A stretch of DNA of 8,675 nt, from NCBI GenBank assembly GCA_910587755.1, contig CAJUNZ010000107.1, forward strand, positions 1 to 8,675, read 5' to 3'. Below are positions 5,883 through 8,675 of the stretch, piece by piece. The notes under the pieces were generated by a model, which did no database searches, was not told the origin of the DNA, and was given only the letters and a program-made list of their open reading frames with translations. The position numbers were made by a program, and so were the translations under genes. The stretch comes from an uncultured Acetatifactor sp. (GTDB lineage Bacteria; Bacillota; Clostridia; Lachnospirales; Lachnospiraceae). Every line of letters begins with the position of its first letter. The first letter of the stretch is position 1.

Positions 5883-5919
5883 TTCATCCCGTTTAACAGA
5901 ATATGTTTGACGGGATGAA
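5883..5919 (+). terminator. Hairpin after the secreted-protein gene, possible terminator or attenuator
   Basis: TTCATCCCGT (5883-5892) pairs perfectly with ACGGGATGAA (5910-5919) around a 17-nt loop, 20 bp past the stop. The bases that follow, TAATTTATC, are a weak U tract. Partial read-through into the lipoprotein gene is therefore plausible. Confidence 0.5.
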
Positions 5920-5927
5920 TAATTTAT

Positions 5928-5950
5928 CTAGATTATAAAAAATAGTCTAG
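5928..5950 (+). promoter_or_regulatory. Second hairpin just before the lipoprotein ribosome site
   Basis: CTAGATTAT (5928-5936) pairs with ATAGTCTAG (5942-5950), with one G-U pair and an AAAAA loop. AAGGG follows at 5957-5961 and the ATG is at 5969. It could mark an mRNA processing point or, with the T run at 5963-5968, act as a weak second stop for transcription. Confidence 0.35.
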
Positions 5951-5968
5951 CCATAGAAGGGATTTTTT

Positions 5969-8056
5969 ATGTGGAAATGGGCACATAGAATTATATTTCT
6001 ATCTTTTGGAGCTTTTATGCTTTTTGGAGGTTGTGGCAAGAAGGAAGAAGATGGGAGAGTAGAATATTTTGATATTGTATCTGAGTTGAACGTCCTCTAT
6101 GCGGCGGGGTCTATAGATGAATCTAGAGGAATGTTTCTTGGGATGCAATATTACCAAGGAGAGCCAGTACAGCTATGGTCAGAAGGAGACGAAGTGTATC
6201 TGGTCAGTATTCACGGCAGTCGGGAAAAGCTGATGGAGATTCCACAGGCTGCCGCTTTGTGCTGCTATCTGGATCAGGATGGGAGTATATACTGCTGGGA
6301 GCGGTATGCAGAACTGGCGGAAAACGGGATTCCATCTGTCTGGAAGTATGATGCTTCTGGCCAGGAGGTGTGCCGGGTCAGGATGGAGGAGGGAATCGTT
6401 CCGGAAGACATCTGTCAGCTCTCGGATGGACGAATTTTGCTTCTGCTGAGGAATCAGGGCTCAGGGGCAGTACAGCTGGCAGAATTGAATGCTATGAAGG
6501 GGATTGTTGCCAGGCTGGATCAGGTGCAGCTGGGGCTGGGGGTAGTGTCAGGATATATTGCTTCCGGCGGGGAAGAACTGGTCTTTCTGGAGCAGGGGTA
6601 TTGGGAAGGGCTTTCAGAGATCAGCCTTAAGGATGGAAAAAGGAAGATAGAAAAATCTTTTCAGGGTGGCGGCTATCGTCTTGGAGCGAATACCACGAAT
6701 ATGGAGTTGCAGGATTTCAGGATGGCAGAGGACGGAAGTATAGAAATTTTGTGGGCCAGTAAGGAGGACGGCCGGGGAGTCCTGGAGATACTGCGGTTGA
6801 AGGAGATGGAGAAGACGGTTCTGGTCATGCAGACTACACATGTAGGAAAACCTGCCTGGATTAAAGATAAGATTGCAGAGTTTAATAAAAGGAATGAATC
6901 TTATTACCTGGTGCTGGAGTATCCGGATGTTGAGAAGGAGGTGGAATATGGCCAGATGATTGCCATGCAGATGGCGGCAGGAAAAGGGCCAGATATTTTA
7001 ATGGATTATGCTCTGGACTTTGTGGATGACTTGGCAGGAAAGGGCGGCATAGCGGATCTTGCGCCTTACATGGAAGAATCCGGTATGAAGGAAGAGGACT
7101 ATTTCCCTTCTGCTTTCAGTCGTTGGCGGAGTGGTGACAAGATATATTCGGTCAGTCTCGTAGGAGTGGTTATGTATGACTGGCTGGATGGGAGGGCTTT
7201 GGGACTGAAGGAAAGGCCTGATATCGAGACACTGCTGGATGCGCTGCTGGCAGTGAAAGAACCGACAACTTACTGTGGAATGAGCTTGGCAAGCGAAATT
7301 CTTATCAACCTCATACAATATACGGATGATTACTGCGGAATGTTGGACTGGGAGGAAGGGGTCTGTGACTTTGAGAATGAACTTTTTAAAAAAATGATTC
7401 AGGCAGCTGGGAAATATGGGTATACCTGGAACGAGGTACTGGCGGGAGCTTCTAACACATATGGCAAGCCTTATGTGGCTGGACAGGTAAGTGTTTCAAA
7501 TATTTATGAATATGAGACATTGACAGATATAGAAGAACAGGGCAGAATTCCTCTGTTGAATATGGAAGGGGCTCCTTATGGTCAGGCATCCCATTCGGAT
7601 GTGTTTGCAATCAACAGTAACTCTGACAATATAGAGGGAGCATGGGAATTTCTCTCTTATATGATGAGTCAGGAGGTACAAGGGTCTCAAAGCGAACCTA
7701 TGACAGCAACTAACCGGGCAGTATGTATAGAGGCGGTACAGGAACAGATCCGTTGGCTTGAAAAAGGACATGTGATGAATAAAGACTATCATTACTTTAC
7801 AATGGATCGCCAAGAAATAGATTTAGGGAGTAAAAGTTGGACCCGAGAGGATATTACGGATGAGAAGGTGGCGGAATATATCAATATGCGAGACAGAGCG
7901 GAGCCGATGGATGCAGAGGAAGACCGGCGGATGAAACCAATATGGCAGATCATCAGAGAGGAGTCGGAAGCTTATTTCACTGGAGACAAGAGCATTGAAG
8001 AAGTTGCAGATATCATTACCAACAGGGTGCAGCTGTACCTGGATGAGAACCAGTAA
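5969..8056 (+). CDS. Large lipoprotein with a C-terminal extracellular solute-binding domain and an N-terminal sensor-like region
   Basis: The product has 695 residues. A hydrophobic start ends in LFGGC with C22 as the lipidation site (Phe at -3 is a little unusual), so the protein should be anchored outside the membrane. Residues about 35-280 are beta-rich with repeated strand-turn units such as YLDQDGSIYCW, QLSDGRILLL and RMAEDGSIEILW, suggesting a beta-propeller-like fold. From about 283 to 690 it resembles ABC solute-binding proteins: KIAEFNKRNESYYLVLEYPD, AAGKGPDILMDY near 333-344, and NSDNIEGAWEFLSYMM near 550-566. Such proteins normally deliver sugars or peptides to a permease, but no permease genes are present here. 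Similar sensor/binding hybrids occur in Lachnospiraceae, from general recall. The start has AAGGG at 5957-5961. It follows the secreted-protein gene by 105 bp and two hairpins, so it may be cotranscribed at a lower level. Its ligand is unknown. Confidence 0.85.
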   Translation: MWKWAHRIIFLSFGAFMLFGGCGKKEEDGRVEYFDIVSELNVLYAAGSIDESRGMFLGMQYYQGEPVQLWSEGDEVYLVSIHGSREKLMEIPQAAALCCYLDQDGSIYCWERYAELAENGIPSVWKYDASGQEVCRVRMEEGIVPEDICQLSDGRILLLLRNQGSGAVQLAELNAMKGIVARLDQVQLGLGVVSGYIASGGEELVFLEQGYWEGLSEISLKDGKRKIEKSFQGGGYRLGANTTNMELQDFRMAEDGSIEILWASKEDGRGVLEILRLKEMEKTVLVMQTTHVGKPAWIKDKIAEFNKRNESYYLVLEYPDVEKEVEYGQMIAMQMAAGKGPDILMDYALDFVDDLAGKGGIADLAPYMEESGMKEEDYFPSAFSRWRSGDKIYSVSLVGVVMYDWLDGRALGLKERPDIETLLDALLAVKEPTTYCGMSLASEILINLIQYTDDYCGMLDWEEGVCDFENELFKKMIQAAGKYGYTWNEVLAGASNTYGKPYVAGQVSVSNIYEYETLTDIEEQGRIPLLNMEGAPYGQASHSDVFAINSNSDNIEGAWEFLSYMMSQEVQGSQSEPMTATNRAVCIEAVQEQIRWLEKGHVMNKDYHYFTMDRQEIDLGSKSWTREDITDEKVAEYINMRDRAEPMDAEEDRRMKPIWQIIREESEAYFTGDKSIEEVADIITNRVQLYLDENQ

Positions 8057-8092
8057 ATACTTATTGCTAAAAAACTGTGAATGATGAGAACA

Positions 8093-8109
8093 GATTATCC
8101 CAGATTTGT
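8093..8109 (+). repeat. 17-bp element shared with the first secreted-protein leader (second copy)
   Basis: GATTATCCCAGATTTGT matches 5181-5197 exactly. Here it lies 41 bp before the ATG at 8151, against about 230 bp in the first copy, so the GC-rich part of the first leader is missing here or was gained there. Confidence 0.7.
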
Positions 8110-8150
8110 TTTTGGTAGTTTCAAGTTGTAAAGAGTGAAGGCATAGTGAT

Positions 8151-8512
8151 ATGAACAAGAAAGTAAATCTTAGTAAAAGATCTTTTTTGGCAACAGTGTG
8201 TGGCTTTTGGCTTGGTGACAGCGATTCCTGTGAGTGCAGTGGAGATGGTGGATTCGGCAGTTGTAGCACTTGCGGATTGTGCCAGTTCTGGCCAGCTGCC
8301 CACCTATACGGATGAACAGATCATTAAAATAATTGAAATCGCCTGCCGCAGCCTGGAGGAATATGGCTATGAGACCTGCCACTGGAGCCTTAACCAGCTG
8401 GCGGCAGTATCAGTCCGGGAAGGAATTACGGAATCCATTTCTGCAAAAACTATAAGCCATTTTTTAAAATAGGGAGAAAATCCGCCCGCATCTCGTCTGT
8501 TACTGGCTGCAT
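8151..8512 (+). pseudogene. Broken second copy of the secreted-protein gene, signal peptide frameshifted and fused to a transposase fragment
   Basis: The ATG at 8151 has GAAGG at 8137-8141. The first 17 codons align with those at 5429 without gaps (MNKKVNLSKRSFLATVC against MSKKMNGFKRTLMAAVC). An 18-bp identical stretch, GACAGCGATTCCTGTGAG, lies at 8217-8234 here and 5497-5514 there. Its distance from the ATG is 66 bp here and 68 bp in the intact gene, so a net loss of 2 bp puts the rest out of frame. The other frame then reads VTAIPVSAVEMVDSAV, matching MATAIPVSAAEMVDPAV. After about 8265 homology to the first gene ends and transposase-like sequence begins. An ORF from a GTG at 8200 to 8472 covers the second part but has no ribosome site and lacks the basic start of a signal peptide. 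In the native frame the ATG gives only 54 residues, ending at TGA 8313-8315. Confidence 0.75.
8290..8512 (+). mobile_element. Decayed fragment of an IS630-family transposase
   Basis: The frame from about 8290 to the TAG at 8470-8472 reads TYTDEQIIKIIEIACRS, then HWSLNQLA, then GITESISAKTISHFLK. This fits the N-terminal helix-turn-helix region of IS630-type transposases, where HWS/T-x-x-x-LA and G-I-V-E-S-I-S-x-x-T/V-x-x-x-L-K are usual. After the stop the similarity resumes in another frame (from 8471) as REKIRPHLVCYWLH, matching the K-P-H-x-x-x-Y-W-L-N that normally follows. There are therefore two disruptions, and only about 75 residues of a protein that is normally around 350. No terminal inverted repeats or TA duplication were found around it. 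The family is called from memory of its motifs. Confidence 0.7.
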
Positions 8513-8675
8513 TCTTCCGCCCCCCGCAGGGGCCTGCCCTTGACAGCCGCTGGAAATAATCCAGCACTAATTGCTTTATTTTTTTAGCCACAAATGTTAC
8601 AAAAACGCTTGACCACTACACATTGAACTATGGCTGATAAAGTAAAGAATAGGAAAAATAGAAAGTTTTATATAT
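8513..8675. other. Right-edge noncoding stretch
   Basis: No gene is supported here. A small hairpin, GCTGGA (8549-8554) with TCCAGC (8560-8565), is followed ten bases later by a T-rich run (about 8576-8586), a weak terminator-like signal. A GC-rich CCCC-GCA-GGGG stem lies at 8522-8532. The last 80 bases are AT-rich and may belong to the upstream region of the next gene. Confidence 0.4.

Noticed and set aside
8609..8653. Possible promoter near the right edge (TTGACC or TTGAAC with AT-rich DNA after)
   Set aside because: No -10 of fair quality lies at the correct spacing, and the downstream gene is outside the window.

Overview
The window looks like chromosomal DNA from a gut-type Lachnospiraceae (Clostridia). 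Supporting signs are strong AGGAGG-type ribosome sites, Gram-positive promoters and lipoproteins, an SRP RNA next to tadA, a D-lactate dehydrogenase very like E. coli LdhA, an AgrA-like LytTR regulator, and a C-terminal domain resembling one common in uncharacterised Lachnospiraceae proteins. I cannot name a species.

Region 1 (1-4105) is mostly housekeeping. The 3' part of a gene for a repetitive Gly/Glu/Ala-rich protein with a compact C-terminal domain runs off the left edge. It converges, 10 bp apart, on a PflX-type radical SAM gene on the minus strand. Upstream of pflX on the same strand is the small bacterial SRP RNA (ffs), which has no protein ORF, with a consensus TTGACA-17-TACACT promoter. 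Divergent from it are tadA (tRNA adenosine deaminase) and then ldhA, ended by a clear rho-independent terminator at 4073-4104.

Region 2 (4239-8675) is accessory in character. A LytTR regulator with a degraded receiver domain is transcribed leftward. It faces a rightward promoter across about 130 bp that contains an 18-bp interrupted palindrome. The rightward promoter is followed by a leader of about 300 nt with two interlocking inverted repeats. It leads to a small secreted Cys-rich protein and then a 695-residue lipoprotein made of a predicted beta-rich sensor-like half and an ABC-type solute-binding half; no permease genes are seen. After the lipoprotein comes a second copy of the secreted-protein gene start. 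Its ribosome site, signal peptide and first mature residues are homologous to the first copy. This copy is frameshifted inside the signal peptide and continues into a decayed fragment of what looks like an IS630-family transposase. A 17-bp identical element lies upstream of both copies.

My reading, which is inference, is that the regulator, secreted protein and surface lipoprotein form a small export or sensing locus in which a constant signal-peptide cassette is reused with different mature parts. The best leads are the shared signal-peptide cassette, the structured leader and the pseudo-receiver regulator. No function is established by the sequence for any of the three.
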